Notes: generated from the sequence alone by a model not told the origin. Shown: positions 16,360 to 24,462, counted from the first letter of the stretch. The stretch is DNA of 29,303 bases from Firmicutes bacterium UBA3930 (GCA_002385885.1 DGEI01000043.1:1-29303), one strand, 5' to 3'. Made by a program: numbers and translations.

Positions 16360-16839
16360 ATGAGCGGGTATTCTATAAGGCCTATTACCCTTAAAGACGT
16401 TGATGAAGTCTGGAATATAGAAAAAATGTGCTTCCCGGTTCCCTGGTCCAGGCAGTCCTTTGTGCTTGAGATTGAGCACAATAAATGTGCACGCTATTTT
16501 GTCGCTGAACATGCCGGGACTATTGTGGGCTACGGCGGAATGTGGCTGGTGCTTGATGAAGCCCATATCACAAATATTGCAGTGCACCCGCTTGCCAGAA
16601 GAAAAGGGATCGGCGAAGCCCTGCTGAGGGTATTAATGGCTGAAGCCAACCGGTTAGGTATACAGAAGATAACGTTGGAGGTCAGGGATTCAAACACAGC
16701 TGCCCGGAATCTGTACGAAAAACTGGGCTTTGTCAGCGTGGGAAGGCGTAAAAGGTACTACAGCGATAATAACGAGGATGCTATTATTATGTGGAATTTG
16801 AATATAGGTAAAGTTCTGGAAGCAAAACAGGGGGACTAA
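16360..16839 (+). CDS. rimI: Ribosomal protein S18-alanine N-acetyltransferase-like GNAT
   Basis: A 159-residue GNAT acetyltransferase. RimI-like features are the MCFPVPWSRQSF segment (about 25-36), VGYGGMWLV, the acetyl-CoA loop LARRKGIGEALL (about 80-91), LEVRDSNTAARNLYEKLGF and RRKRYYSDNNEDAIIM. RimI acetylates the N-terminal alanine of ribosomal protein S18. Linkage to tsaB/tsaD is a widespread arrangement in Firmicutes. ATG 16360 follows TAGGAGG. Four bases separate it from the next membrane protein gene, so it is cotranscribed. Confidence 0.92.
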   Translation: MSGYSIRPITLKDVDEVWNIEKMCFPVPWSRQSFVLEIEHNKCARYFVAEHAGTIVGYGGMWLVLDEAHITNIAVHPLARRKGIGEALLRVLMAEANRLGIQKITLEVRDSNTAARNLYEKLGFVSVGRRKRYYSDNNEDAIIMWNLNIGKVLEAKQGD

Positions 16840-16843
16840 ACAT

Positions 16844-17548
16844 ATGACTGTCAAATCCGGTGTTTTAGCTTATATTATTGCAGTGACGGCTGTTCTTTTA
16901 TTGTTTGTTATATTTCTTCTTTCAGCTGTTGAACTGGCAGCTTTTGATCCTAAGTTTTACAGAAGCGAGTACAAAAAGCTTGACCGTCCCGCAGCTATCG
17001 GAATTTCCGAAGAGGAGCTGTTAAGGGTTACCCGGGAGCTGTTGGGATATGTAAGAGGGCAAAGAGAGGATTTGGATATTACGGCAACGATAAAGAACCA
17101 GGAAAGGGCCGTGTTCAATCAGCGGGAAATAGATCATATGAAAGATGTCAGGGTATTGTTTGAACGGGCACAGATGGTGAGAAGGATACTTATCATTGTG
17201 TTGTTACTCAGCCTGTCAGCCCTGTATTTCCTTGTCAGAATAAAAATGTTCAGGTATTTATTCAGGAGTTTTTTGTTCTCATTTATATTTTTAATTCTGC
17301 TGTTTGGAATTCTGTATATATTGATAAACACGAATTTTACACTATACTGGGATTATTTTCATTACATATTTTTTGATAACGATCTCTGGCAGCTGGATCC
17401 ACGTACCGATGTCCTGATACAGATGGTCCCCGAGGAATTTTTCTATGATCTTGTTGTCAGGATAATATTTTATTTTATCGGCGGGATGGTGATATTAGGT
17501 ACTATGCTTGGTTTTACCCATGCCTGGATGTCAAGGCGTGATAAATAA
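16844..17548 (+). CDS. DUF1461/TIGR01906-family integral membrane protein
   Basis: A 234-residue membrane protein with an N-terminal signal-anchor-like segment (about 7-30), an extracytoplasmic loop of some 75 residues with FNQREIDHMKDVR (about 90-102), and four further hydrophobic stretches. The motif and layout match the family known as TIGR01906 or DUF1461, found in Firmicutes and of unknown function; some members have been linked to lactic-acid-bacteria bacteriocin or lipid phenotypes, but I would not transfer that. ATG 16844 follows AGGGGGAC. It closes the tsaE operon and is followed by an inverted repeat at 17553-17576. Confidence 0.85.
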   Translation: MTVKSGVLAYIIAVTAVLLLFVIFLLSAVELAAFDPKFYRSEYKKLDRPAAIGISEEELLRVTRELLGYVRGQREDLDITATIKNQERAVFNQREIDHMKDVRVLFERAQMVRRILIIVLLLSLSALYFLVRIKMFRYLFRSFLFSFIFLILLFGILYILINTNFTLYWDYFHYIFFDNDLWQLDPRTDVLIQMVPEEFFYDLVVRIIFYFIGGMVILGTMLGFTHAWMSRRDK

Positions 17549-17552
17549 AGCG

Positions 17553-17576
17553 GGGATAGGGAACGGGCCCTATCCC
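17553..17576 (+). terminator. Strong hairpin behind the DUF1461 gene
   Basis: GGGATAGGG (17553-17561) and CCCTATCCC (17568-17576) form nine pairs around AACGGG. Only TT follows, so the T-tail is poor, but position and stem strength suggest transcription end, possibly for both strands since a - strand gene ends nearby. Confidence 0.55.
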
Positions 17577-17638
17577 TTAATGCTGTAAGGCTGATAAAAA
17601 AATCTCTTATGGAGGGTATCCAGGTGCTTAATGCTTTC

Positions 17639-17821
17639 TTATGCTTCACTGCCAAAAATTTTGAATCCTCCGCAAAAGCAAAACAGTACGATAAGCAGGA
17701 TAAGTATAAGCTGTGAATCATCATTATGGAAAAAGCCTCCGCCGCCGTTTAAAAGAAAAAACAGCACTATAAGTATAAGTATAGTATTATCACCGCCAAA
17801 AAAACTTAAAAGATTGGCCAC
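17639..17821 (-). CDS. Small hydrophobic Gly-rich repeat protein
   Basis: A 60-residue protein made of two similar halves: a hydrophobic stretch ILILIVLFFLLN followed by GGGGFF, then LILILLIVLFCF followed by CGGFKIF. It is not a shadow: its GTG start (17821-17819) is preceded on its own strand by AAAGGAG (complement at 17832-17838) with good spacing, and nothing is coded opposite it. The upstream - strand sequence holds CATGATA, which fits the CATnnTA -10 pattern of forespore sigma factors, and alternatively TTGACC-17-TACTAG. Similar small two-half proteins occur in clostridia, in my recollection often near sporulation genes, but function is unknown. It lies antiparallel between the tsa operon and tsaD. 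Confidence 0.65.
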   Translation of the reverse strand: MANLLSFFGGDNTILILIVLFFLLNGGGGFFHNDDSQLILILLIVLFCFCGGFKIFGSEA

Positions 17822-17921
17822 TCACAATCACTCCTTTTATTTACTCTAGTATCATGTTATGTGAGAACGGTCAAAATGTTACTTTACGAGGGATAAAATA
17901 CGGAATCGGGAGGATACAATA

Positions 17922-19004
17922 ATGCCATACTTTTGTGAAATTAAGAAAAGGCTGAATGAAATTAAGGAAAAAGATGAAATTATAATTCTGGCAATTGAGA
18001 CTTCATGTGACGAAACATCAGCGGCTGTTGTAAAAAACGGCCGGATTGTTCTCAGCAATAAAATATCGTCCCAGGCTGAACTTCACAGGCACTATGGTGG
18101 TGTGGTTCCTGAGATAGCTTCCCGGAAACATGTTGAAGCCATAAACCCGATTATAGATGAAGCCATGAACGAAGCGGGAATTGGATTTGACCGGCTGGAC
18201 GGCATAGGTGTCACCTACGGGCCGGGCTTGGTAGGGGCTTTGCTGGTAGGATTGTCTACAGCCAAAGCGCTGGCTTATGCCCTTTCCCTGCCGTTGGTGG
18301 GTGTAGATCACATAGAGGGGCATATCAGTGCAAATTATATTTCGCACCCTGAGCTTGAACCCCCATTTCTTTGCCTGGTTGTATCGGGGGGACATACTCA
18401 TCTTGTGTGGGTAAAAAACTATGGAGACTACAAAGTTGTAGGGATGACCCGTGATGATGCAGCCGGAGAGGCATTTGACAAGGTGGCCAGGGTTTTGGGT
18501 TTGCCATATCCCGGCGGGCCTTCCATTGACTCTGTTGCTAAAAAGGGTAATGCACAGGCTATACAGTTTCCACGAGCTTATATTGATGAGGATCATTTTG
18601 ATTTCAGCTTCAGCGGCCTTAAAACTGCTGTCATTAACTATCTCCATAACTTAAAGCAGCGTAATGAGGCTTATAGGATTGAGGATGTTGCTGCCAGCTT
18701 TCAACAGGCTGTGGTCGATGTTTTGGTCAGTAAAACAATTAAAGCGGCAGCAAGATTTGGATTATCCAAAATTGCTATAGCCGGAGGCGTGGCTGCAAAT
18801 TCGGCTTTAAGAAATTGCATGAGTTTACAGGCCCAAAAACATGGATATGAACTGTTTTATCCTCAGCCCGTGTTTTGCACCGACAACGCCGCCATGATAG
18901 GCTGCGCCGCGTACTATAACCTTATACATGGGAAAGCAGATGACCTGTATTTAAACGTGGAACCGAGCTTTTCCAAAATCACCGCGAGATATCCACAGAA
19001 ATGA
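17922..19004 (+). CDS. tsaD: tRNA N6-adenosine threonylcarbamoyltransferase
   Basis: The catalytic subunit of the t6A complex; it moves the threonylcarbamoyl group from TC-AMP to A37 of tRNA. Diagnostic motifs: LAIETSCDETSAAVV, the metal-binding VDHIEGHISANY (H130, H134), VSGGHTHLV, FSFSGLKTAV and the C-terminal TDNAAMIG with the third ligand. The 360-residue length includes about 20 extra N-terminal residues, which I accept because ATG 17922 follows GGGAGG by eight bases, and no proper start codon with a ribosome site occurs nearer the conserved region. It is separated from tsaE/tsaB/rimI by the DUF1461 gene and a - strand small gene. Confidence 0.96.
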   Translation: MPYFCEIKKRLNEIKEKDEIIILAIETSCDETSAAVVKNGRIVLSNKISSQAELHRHYGGVVPEIASRKHVEAINPIIDEAMNEAGIGFDRLDGIGVTYGPGLVGALLVGLSTAKALAYALSLPLVGVDHIEGHISANYISHPELEPPFLCLVVSGGHTHLVWVKNYGDYKVVGMTRDDAAGEAFDKVARVLGLPYPGGPSIDSVAKKGNAQAIQFPRAYIDEDHFDFSFSGLKTAVINYLHNLKQRNEAYRIEDVAASFQQAVVDVLVSKTIKAAARFGLSKIAIAGGVAANSALRNCMSLQAQKHGYELFYPQPVFCTDNAAMIGCAAYYNLIHGKADDLYLNVEPSFSKITARYPQK

Positions 19005-19106
19005 AAAATGTGGTTACATTACTTGTGGATAATGTGAAAATATGCCGCAAATATAAAAAATAAAAGCAAAAAGCTGTTGATAACTCTGTGGATAATGTGA
19101 ATATAT
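18989..19106. promoter_or_regulatory. Cluster of DnaA-box-like sequences downstream of tsaD
   Basis: Two perfect DnaA boxes (TTATCCACA on the - strand) lie at 19024-19032 and 19087-19095. Two one-mismatch boxes lie at 18989-18997 (ATATCCACA, + strand) and 19075-19083 (TGTTGATAA, i.e. - strand). The perfect boxes are part of a 20-base direct repeat with one mismatch (19024-19043 and 19087-19106), 63 bases apart, about six helical turns. The surroundings are very AT-rich and gene-free up to 19240. Motif matching is direct; DnaA binding is inference. Confidence 0.6.
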
Positions 19107-19240
19107 CAGAATAATCATTATATTGCGAACAAAAGAATTCATCCTGCAAATTTAAAAATTGATGAAATATTTGTTATATGAATAATGCCCTCGCAGTAGG
19201 TTAATATAAATGTATGAAACATTGATATAGGAGGGCTGCT

Positions 19241-19681
19241 ATGAAACTAAAGGATATTATGACGACTCATGTTGCAACCATAGGTCCTGACAACAGCGTG
19301 CTTGATGCATCAAAACTGATGCAGGCTCACAATATTGGTGCTCTTCCGGTGTGCCAGCAGGACGGCAAGGTCATAGGGATTGTAACCGACAGAGATATAG
19401 TTGTGCGAAACATTGCCAATGAAGGGGATCCGAAAACAACGCCTGTAAAAGCTTTAATGACCGAGGAAGTAATATCTGCAAACCCGTCTATGGATGTTGA
19501 AGAAGCGTGTGATCTGATGGCACGGCATAAGATACGCAGGCTGCCGGTTGTGCAGAATGACCGGATTGTGGGAATGGTCTCAATTGGAGATTTGGCTGTA
19601 CGGTACCGTTTTACAGATGAGGCCGGCGAAGCCTTAAGCGAGATTTCCGAACCTTCCAGACCTGAGAATATAATACAATAA
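19241..19681 (+). CDS. CBS-pair domain protein
   Basis: A 146-residue cytoplasmic protein made of two CBS motifs and little else: copy 1 at about 1-62 (MKLKDIMTTHVATIGPD ... GIVTDRDIVVR), copy 2 at about 70-130 (VKALMTEEVISANPS ... GMVSIGDLAVRY). CBS pairs bind adenine nucleotides such as AMP, ATP or c-di-AMP and act as sensors. Stand-alone pairs of this type are common in Firmicutes, and no partner enzyme is fused or adjacent. ATG 19241 follows TAGGAGGG. A good terminator follows directly, so it is likely a single-gene transcript. Confidence 0.9.
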   Translation: MKLKDIMTTHVATIGPDNSVLDASKLMQAHNIGALPVCQQDGKVIGIVTDRDIVVRNIANEGDPKTTPVKALMTEEVISANPSMDVEEACDLMARHKIRRLPVVQNDRIVGMVSIGDLAVRYRFTDEAGEALSEISEPSRPENIIQ

Positions 19682-19689
19682 CTAAAAAG

Positions 19690-19723
19690 CTCCGGAATAC
19701 CATATGTATTTCCGGAGTTTTTT
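19690..19723 (+). terminator. Intrinsic terminator after the CBS gene
   Basis: CTCCGGAA (19690-19697) pairs with TTCCGGAG (19710-19717), with an inner TAC/GTA extension, followed by six T (19718-19723). Confidence 0.88.
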
Positions 19724-19738
19724 GCATATTGTTTTTTT

Positions 19739-19767
19739 GTTTATTTTATATTTTATGTGGCATACTA
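19739..19767 (+). promoter_or_regulatory. Candidate sigma-G (forespore) promoter of the SASP gene
   Basis: GTTTA (19739-19743; 4 of 5 to GHATR), a 17-base spacer and CATACTA (19761-19767; full match to CATnnTA). It stands just before the SASP ribosome site, as expected for a forespore-specific gene. The -10 is convincing, the -35 less so. Confidence 0.5.
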
Positions 19768-19795
19768 GGTGTAGACAGGAGGTGAATATATTATA

Positions 19796-20020
19796 ATGAC
19801 GTACCAGAATCAAAGCAATAACAACAAAAGAAACAGAACCCTGGTTCCCGAAGCCAGGCAGGCACTGGATCAGATGAAATTTGAAATAGCGAATCAGTTA
19901 GGGGTTAATCTGCAGCAAGGTTACAACGGGGATATATCAGCAAAGGATGCCGGCAGAATTGGGGGAAATATAGTCAAGAAACTGATTGAGCAGCAGCAAA
20001 GGCAAATGTCCGGCAAATAA
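19796..20020 (+). CDS. Alpha/beta-type small acid-soluble spore protein
   Basis: A 74-residue DNA-binding spore protein that coats and protects DNA in the dormant spore and is degraded at germination. Family blocks are seen: PEARQALDQMKFEIANQLGV, then GYNGDISAKDAGRIGGNIVKKLIE. The segment QMKFEIANQLGV corresponds to the GPR protease cleavage region, where the cut follows the Glu in the E-I-A context. ATG 19796 follows a near-perfect AGGAGGTGA. It lies behind a sigma-G-like promoter and ends in a strong bidirectional terminator. It is direct evidence that the organism sporulates. Confidence 0.95.
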   Translation: MTYQNQSNNNKRNRTLVPEARQALDQMKFEIANQLGVNLQQGYNGDISAKDAGRIGGNIVKKLIEQQQRQMSGK

Positions 20021-20031
20021 CAAAATGCAGT

Positions 20032-20067
20032 AAAAAAGCAGGGTTTATTGCAAACCCTGCTTTTTTT
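20032..20067. terminator. Bidirectional terminator between SASP and DUF378 genes
   Basis: GCAGGGTTT (20038-20046) and AAACCCTGC (20052-20060) with a five-base loop, seven T after it and six A before it. It can end transcription from both converging genes. Confidence 0.92.
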
Positions 20068-20074
20068 ATCAATA

Positions 20075-20278
20075 CTACACTTTTGCCTTGGTTTCTCTTT
20101 CGCGGAAAAGAAAGCTGATACAATAAGCGCCCGCTATTCCGACAATCGTATATATAATTCTGCTTAACAGTGCATCCCGTCCGCCAAACAACGAGGCCAC
20201 CAAATCAAATTGAAAAAGCCCCACCAGCAGCCAGTTCAAAGCGCCAATTATTACTAAAACAAGGGATAGGCGATCCAT
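20075..20278 (-). CDS. DUF378 family small membrane protein
   Basis: A 67-residue protein with two membrane segments (about 5-24 and 38-57). The signature IGALNWLLVGLFQFDLVASLFGG followed by LSRIIYTIVGIAGAY is that of the DUF378 family (YuzA-like), common in Firmicutes and of unknown function. ATG at 20278 is preceded by AGAGGAG on its strand with eight bases spacing. It lies 56 bases behind the repeat-helicase gene on the same strand and may be cotranscribed with it, ending at the shared terminator. Confidence 0.88.
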   Translation of the reverse strand: MDRLSLVLVIIGALNWLLVGLFQFDLVASLFGGRDALLSRIIYTIVGIAGAYCISFLFRERETKAKV

Positions 20279-20334
20279 TCCATCAACTCCTCTAATTTAA
20301 CTTCCCTATTTAATATTCCCACCAATGCAAAAGT

Positions 20335-23300
20335 TTATAATACTATTTTTCTATTTTTGTTAACATTTTTTATTTTTGAAAAAATATACTGCACTTTCAT
20401 GTCAGCCGATCTTGTAAGGGTAGCGAAATCTCCGATGAGAATGAGCCTCTTTTTTGCCCGGGAGAGTGCAACATTTACCCTCCGGTAGTCCCTTAAGAAT
20501 CCCGTGCGGGTATAGAGCCCGGAATCAGTATAGTTGCTTCGGACCCAGTTTATGATTACGTTCTCCTGTTCTTTACCCTGGAAGGAGTCGATGGTATATA
20601 TATTCTGATCTATAAAATTCATGAAGTAGGAACTCCTGCTGCTAAAGTATTTTTCATTTTCGCGGAAAAGTTCCTTTAGTTTTTCAATCTGCGCCTTGTA
20701 TGGGGTGATTATACATATGTCCTCCAGCTTTTCCCCCATTTCCAGCAGTTCAGCTGCTTTTTTTACCGACAGAATGGCTTCGCTGATATTATAGTATGTT
20801 GAATTTTCCTCGATTTCCGACCTGGTCCGGGGATCCAGCAGCTCCGAGGTATCAATTATTTCAATGGGGTTCAGGGGGAACATAGCATTTCTCTTCTGCC
20901 TGGGAACCTTATAATATGCCGAGTCTGTATTTGGATACAGCCTGCCGTCGTAAACCAAATCGGATATAAAGGATACCATATTGGGATTCTCTGTCCTGTA
21001 GTTGATATCTAAAAATACGCTGTTAAACCGGTTTCGATCGGTTATCAGCTTTTCAAAAAGGCTCTTTTGCAGTTCCTCGCTGGTGTACAGATCAATCGAA
21101 GGATTATACTCCAGCAGCACTTCATTCGGGATGGGGAAGGGAGGAAGCTGCAGGTGGTCTCCTATGATCACGCATTTATTTGCGAAGCTTAAACTGAACA
21201 GCGTTTCCGGTATATCCATCTGTGATCCTTCGTCTATTATGACGATATCATAGTTCAGTATTTCCATGTTCCTGTCCAGGTAGAAACCAAGAGGCGTACC
21301 CAGGACTATCCTGTTTTTGCCTTCCAGCATGGCCATGTAAGCAGGGCTGGATGTGGAAACAGCCGGTGCATAGGGCAGATCGGATTTAAACTCTATGTTG
21401 TTCCCGGTACGCAGGACCCGTACCTTATCCTGGATCAGCTTCTCAAGTATATTGTCCACTGCCACATTGGTTTTTGCCAGTATCAATACGTTTTTGCCTG
21501 CGTGATAATACTGCAGGGCGATCTCCTTAATCAGGGTGGTCTTACCTGTACCGGGAGGCCCTTGCACTATCTCAACCGCATTGTTGATACCGTCCAGCGT
21601 ACATGCCAGTGCCACCGCCTGTTTTTGAGCCTCGTTGGACAGGAGTTCTTTATTGTAGTATGCCTCGTCGGGCAGTACATATATATCTTCAGGAGACAGC
21701 GGTGTCTCTTTCCTTAGCCCCAGTATTGCCGACATCAGGGGGGAGAGATTGCCGGTTTTCACATCTTTAATCAACCGTTCAATATAGTTCAAAAGGATGG
21801 CATCATTCGAACTTTTTGTAAAAGATCTGATCCTTGCTATTTCATCCTCGTTTATATGCTCCAAGGCTTTCAGTTCGAGAATGTATCCTTCACCATCCTT
21901 CTGTTCACGGGATTCAATTACCTCGAACTCGTTTCCCATGTTTGAGGTAAGAATTTCCCCGGGGAAAGAATCGGCGCTCATCCGGAATATGAAAAAGCCG
22001 CCAAATTCCACAAGGTACTCGCATTTGATGTCATGATATTTCCGGATCTTGATGTCCAGAATTCTCTTATAGTTTTCCAATTCTTTTATAACTTCATTTT
22101 TGTCTTTAACAGGTACCAAACCGGGTTTTGCAAACTGTATTTTACTTGTTGTTTCTTCAACTGGCTCTTTTATGCCTGCTATTTTGTACAGATCGGATTT
22201 CAGCAGCCTGTAATCGCCGTTTCTTATCTTCCTGAAGCCCAGCCAGTCCCTGGGTACGGCTTTTAGTATTTCGTACAGAAAGTCTGTATACTGCTTCCGG
22301 TCCATAGGTGCCAGTACAGTCACAAGGCCTTTTTTATAGATATCTGATTTTTTTGCATTCTTTATGAATGTATATTTTCTGCACAGGCTGTTTAAATCAT
22401 ATTTTTTCAGGTATTCATTGATCAGCTCTTTGATATTGGCCATGCTGTCGAAATATTTGCGGTGGGATGTATTGTCAAGAGTGGCCAGTCTGCCGGTCCT
22501 GGGATTAATGTCGATCCTCGGGATATTTAAAGTGTTGAATATAAACTCGGTAATCTGCTGATCCGGATCGTCAAGTTTGGCTGCATAATGATAATACAAA
22601 CCGGAAAGGGTTTTTTTATTAAGAAATTCCAGTTCAACCGAGTCAAATTCCTTCGCGCCCATGAGCCTGGGATGAAACACTTTCATTTCAACGGCAGCCC
22701 TCATTATTATTTCCCTCTGTACCTTTAAGGGTACGCTTTCCCACCTGCACATGGCACAGTTGGCGATCATATAAATCCAGTCGTTCAATGTAGGCTTTTC
22801 TATTCCTACCGCATCGCAAATATATTGAACAACCGGGGTTTTGTCCGAAGGTGCTCTTAAGCTGTAGTATGAGTAAAGCCCTGATAATGTTTTTCCATTC
22901 AGGCATTTAAACTTTGTGGTACAGAAATCCTTGTAGCCCATCAGCCTGGGATTGTTTAGCTGCAGCTCCCTGGCACACATAATGAGTATTTCACGGCAGA
23001 TCTCCCCTGGAACAGATTCCCAGGTTGTTTTTGAATCGTTTTTGCCTATCAGGGCTATCCACTGTTCGATATTCAAATCCGGTATTTCCAGCTGATCACA
23101 CATATAAGTTATGGTGTCCAGCCCGCTGTTGAAGGACAAAGCGCTGTAGTATGCATACAGGCTGGTTAGTGTCTTGCCGTTCAGGAAGTTCGAAGGTTTG
23201 GACAGATCTTCAACCTTCAGCATCCTGGGATTCGGTTTTCCTTCTTCTTCGGCTTTCATGCTGAGAATGCGGGCTGTATACTGTTTCGGCACCGATTCCC

Positions 23301-24237
23301 ATTTAAAATTCTTGTAATTTGATATAAAATGCAGCCATTCCTCAAAGGTAAGATCGGGTATACCGTAAACATCGCATATAAAATCAATGCTGCGGATACC
23401 GCCCCGTTCCAGTCCATAAAAACGGGAAACAAAGCTGTACAGGGACATACCGTCTAAAAAATCCATGCCGGTTTTCAGATCGTCGGATGACATCATTCTT
23501 GGGTTTGAATAACCCAGCTTCTCAGCGGCTTTATACAGTATGTTTCTTATAACCGAATGAGGGATAACATCCCAGAATACGGTAATGGATTTATCGGTTA
23601 TATAGGTTATCCAGTCATCCTCGGTGATATCAATGCCCAGCAGATCGCATATATTCTTAATAACGCTGCCCCGTATATCCTGTGATATATTTTTGTAGTA
23701 AGCATAAAAGCCCGTCAGGGTTTTCCCGTTTAAGAATTCAAACTTACGGGAAAAATCATCGTTTTTTATAAATATGGGATGAGAGCAGCCTAACTCCTCG
23801 CAGGCTTTCAGCAGTATTTTTTTCTTTGCCGCGTTCGGGATGTTTTTCCATGAAAAGATGTTGTTGGAAGCTGCGTAACGAATCCATTCATCCTCCGAAA
23901 CCTGCGGGATTTCCAGCTTGTCACAAATATTGGTTATTATATGAACTCCTTCTTTTCTGGGGATTTTATTTTTATAATACGAATACAGGCCGTTTAGCGG
24001 CTGATTATCTATGAATTTAAAGCGGTGTTTTTCCAGGTGTTTTGAAGCTATAAACCGGGGATTGTGAAGATTAAGTTCCCGTGCTGCCATATACAGTATT
24101 TGCTTATGGATGTGATCACTGACCCGGCTCCACAGGAATGAAGGAGGACGTACCGTTTTGTTTTTGCGGCGCAATATTGCCAGGACATCTTCCAGATCAT
24201 AAAACATGTCTTTTTCCTGATATATTGATGCTTCCAC
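20335..24237 (-). CDS. Large SF1 (Upf1/DNA2-like) helicase with six N-terminal approximately 92-residue repeats
   Basis: A 1300-residue protein, by far the largest here. Residues 36-573 are six degenerate repeats, each opening with Trp (W36, 130, 222, 313, 406, 499). Shared positions include Pro-Arg (NPR/HPR) about 24 later, FLNGKTLSGLYSYY about 38 later, ICD about 67 later and a Trp about 80 later; repeat 6 lacks the ICD and final Trp. I do not recognise this repeat. Residues about 590-860 are unassigned. The helicase has GPPGTGKT (893-900), AKTNVAVDN, IIDEGSQ (1001-1006), GDHLQLPP, DINYRTENP, DSFQGKEQENVIIN and VALSRAKKRLILIGD, as in the AAA_11/AAA_12 Upf1-like group, so it should be an ATP-driven nucleic-acid translocase. 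GTG 24237 follows AAAGGAGG. Biological role unknown; defence, repair or RNA handling are all possible. Confidence 0.85.
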   Translation of the reverse strand: MEASIYQEKDMFYDLEDVLAILRRKNKTVRPPSFLWSRVSDHIHKQILYMAARELNLHNPRFIASKHLEKHRFKFIDNQPLNGLYSYYKNKIPRKEGVHIITNICDKLEIPQVSEDEWIRYAASNNIFSWKNIPNAAKKKILLKACEELGCSHPIFIKNDDFSRKFEFLNGKTLTGFYAYYKNISQDIRGSVIKNICDLLGIDITEDDWITYITDKSITVFWDVIPHSVIRNILYKAAEKLGYSNPRMMSSDDLKTGMDFLDGMSLYSFVSRFYGLERGGIRSIDFICDVYGIPDLTFEEWLHFISNYKNFKWESVPKQYTARILSMKAEEEGKPNPRMLKVEDLSKPSNFLNGKTLTSLYAYYSALSFNSGLDTITYMCDQLEIPDLNIEQWIALIGKNDSKTTWESVPGEICREILIMCARELQLNNPRLMGYKDFCTTKFKCLNGKTLSGLYSYYSLRAPSDKTPVVQYICDAVGIEKPTLNDWIYMIANCAMCRWESVPLKVQREIIMRAAVEMKVFHPRLMGAKEFDSVELEFLNKKTLSGLYYHYAAKLDDPDQQITEFIFNTLNIPRIDINPRTGRLATLDNTSHRKYFDSMANIKELINEYLKKYDLNSLCRKYTFIKNAKKSDIYKKGLVTVLAPMDRKQYTDFLYEILKAVPRDWLGFRKIRNGDYRLLKSDLYKIAGIKEPVEETTSKIQFAKPGLVPVKDKNEVIKELENYKRILDIKIRKYHDIKCEYLVEFGGFFIFRMSADSFPGEILTSNMGNEFEVIESREQKDGEGYILELKALEHINEDEIARIRSFTKSSNDAILLNYIERLIKDVKTGNLSPLMSAILGLRKETPLSPEDIYVLPDEAYYNKELLSNEAQKQAVALACTLDGINNAVEIVQGPPGTGKTTLIKEIALQYYHAGKNVLILAKTNVAVDNILEKLIQDKVRVLRTGNNIEFKSDLPYAPAVSTSSPAYMAMLEGKNRIVLGTPLGFYLDRNMEILNYDIVIIDEGSQMDIPETLFSLSFANKCVIIGDHLQLPPFPIPNEVLLEYNPSIDLYTSEELQKSLFEKLITDRNRFNSVFLDINYRTENPNMVSFISDLVYDGRLYPNTDSAYYKVPRQKRNAMFPLNPIEIIDTSELLDPRTRSEIEENSTYYNISEAILSVKKAAELLEMGEKLEDICIITPYKAQIEKLKELFRENEKYFSSRSSYFMNFIDQNIYTIDSFQGKEQENVIINWVRSNYTDSGLYTRTGFLRDYRRVNVALSRAKKRLILIGDFATLTRSADMKVQYIFSKIKNVNKNRKIVL
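22519..24132 (-). repeat. Six protein-level tandem repeats (coding) in the helicase N-terminus
   Basis: Repeat units begin at codons near 24132, 23850, 23574, 23301, 23022 and 22743, giving periods of 94, 92, 91, 93 and 93 residues. The similarity is clear in protein but the DNA copies are well diverged, so the array is old and not a recent slippage product. The last unit is degenerate at its end. Confidence 0.85.
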
Positions 24238-24432
24238 TGATGAAAATCCTCCTTTCTGCCAACTTTAGTTGTAATAACATATATACAAAAACTGATTAAA
24301 GCTGCCTATTACGATTATTATAATTATATACTATTTATGTATTTTTATAAATTGTAAGAATTAATAAAAATAAACAGTTTTTTTGTACAGTTTAGACGGA
24401 TTCCATGATTTGGCTCATATTTTGCGGCATAC

Positions 24433-24462
24433 TTGACAAACTATAAGGGAAAGACATATAAT
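24433..24462 (+). promoter_or_regulatory. Strong sigma-A promoter of cbiMQO
   Basis: Perfect TTGACA (24433-24438), an 18-base spacer and perfect TATAAT (24457-24462), 86 bases before the cbiM start. This is the best promoter in the window. The 310-base gap between the divergent helicase and cbiM also holds a weak - strand candidate (TATAAT complement near 24315-24325) and the inverted repeat listed next, and no recognised riboswitch. Confidence 0.85.

Noticed and set aside
18018..18647. A 209-codon - strand open frame opposite tsaD
   Set aside because: Antisense to a well-conserved gene with no start signal; open only because of codon bias on the + strand.
18989..19240. Chromosomal replication origin
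   Set aside because: DnaA boxes are present, but dnaA, dnaN and other origin neighbours are not; the number of boxes is low for a bacterial oriC.
20335..24237. Known defence system based on the large helicase
   Set aside because: No nuclease, methylase, SMC or other defence partner lies next to it and no mobile-element marks are seen, so a defence label would be a guess.
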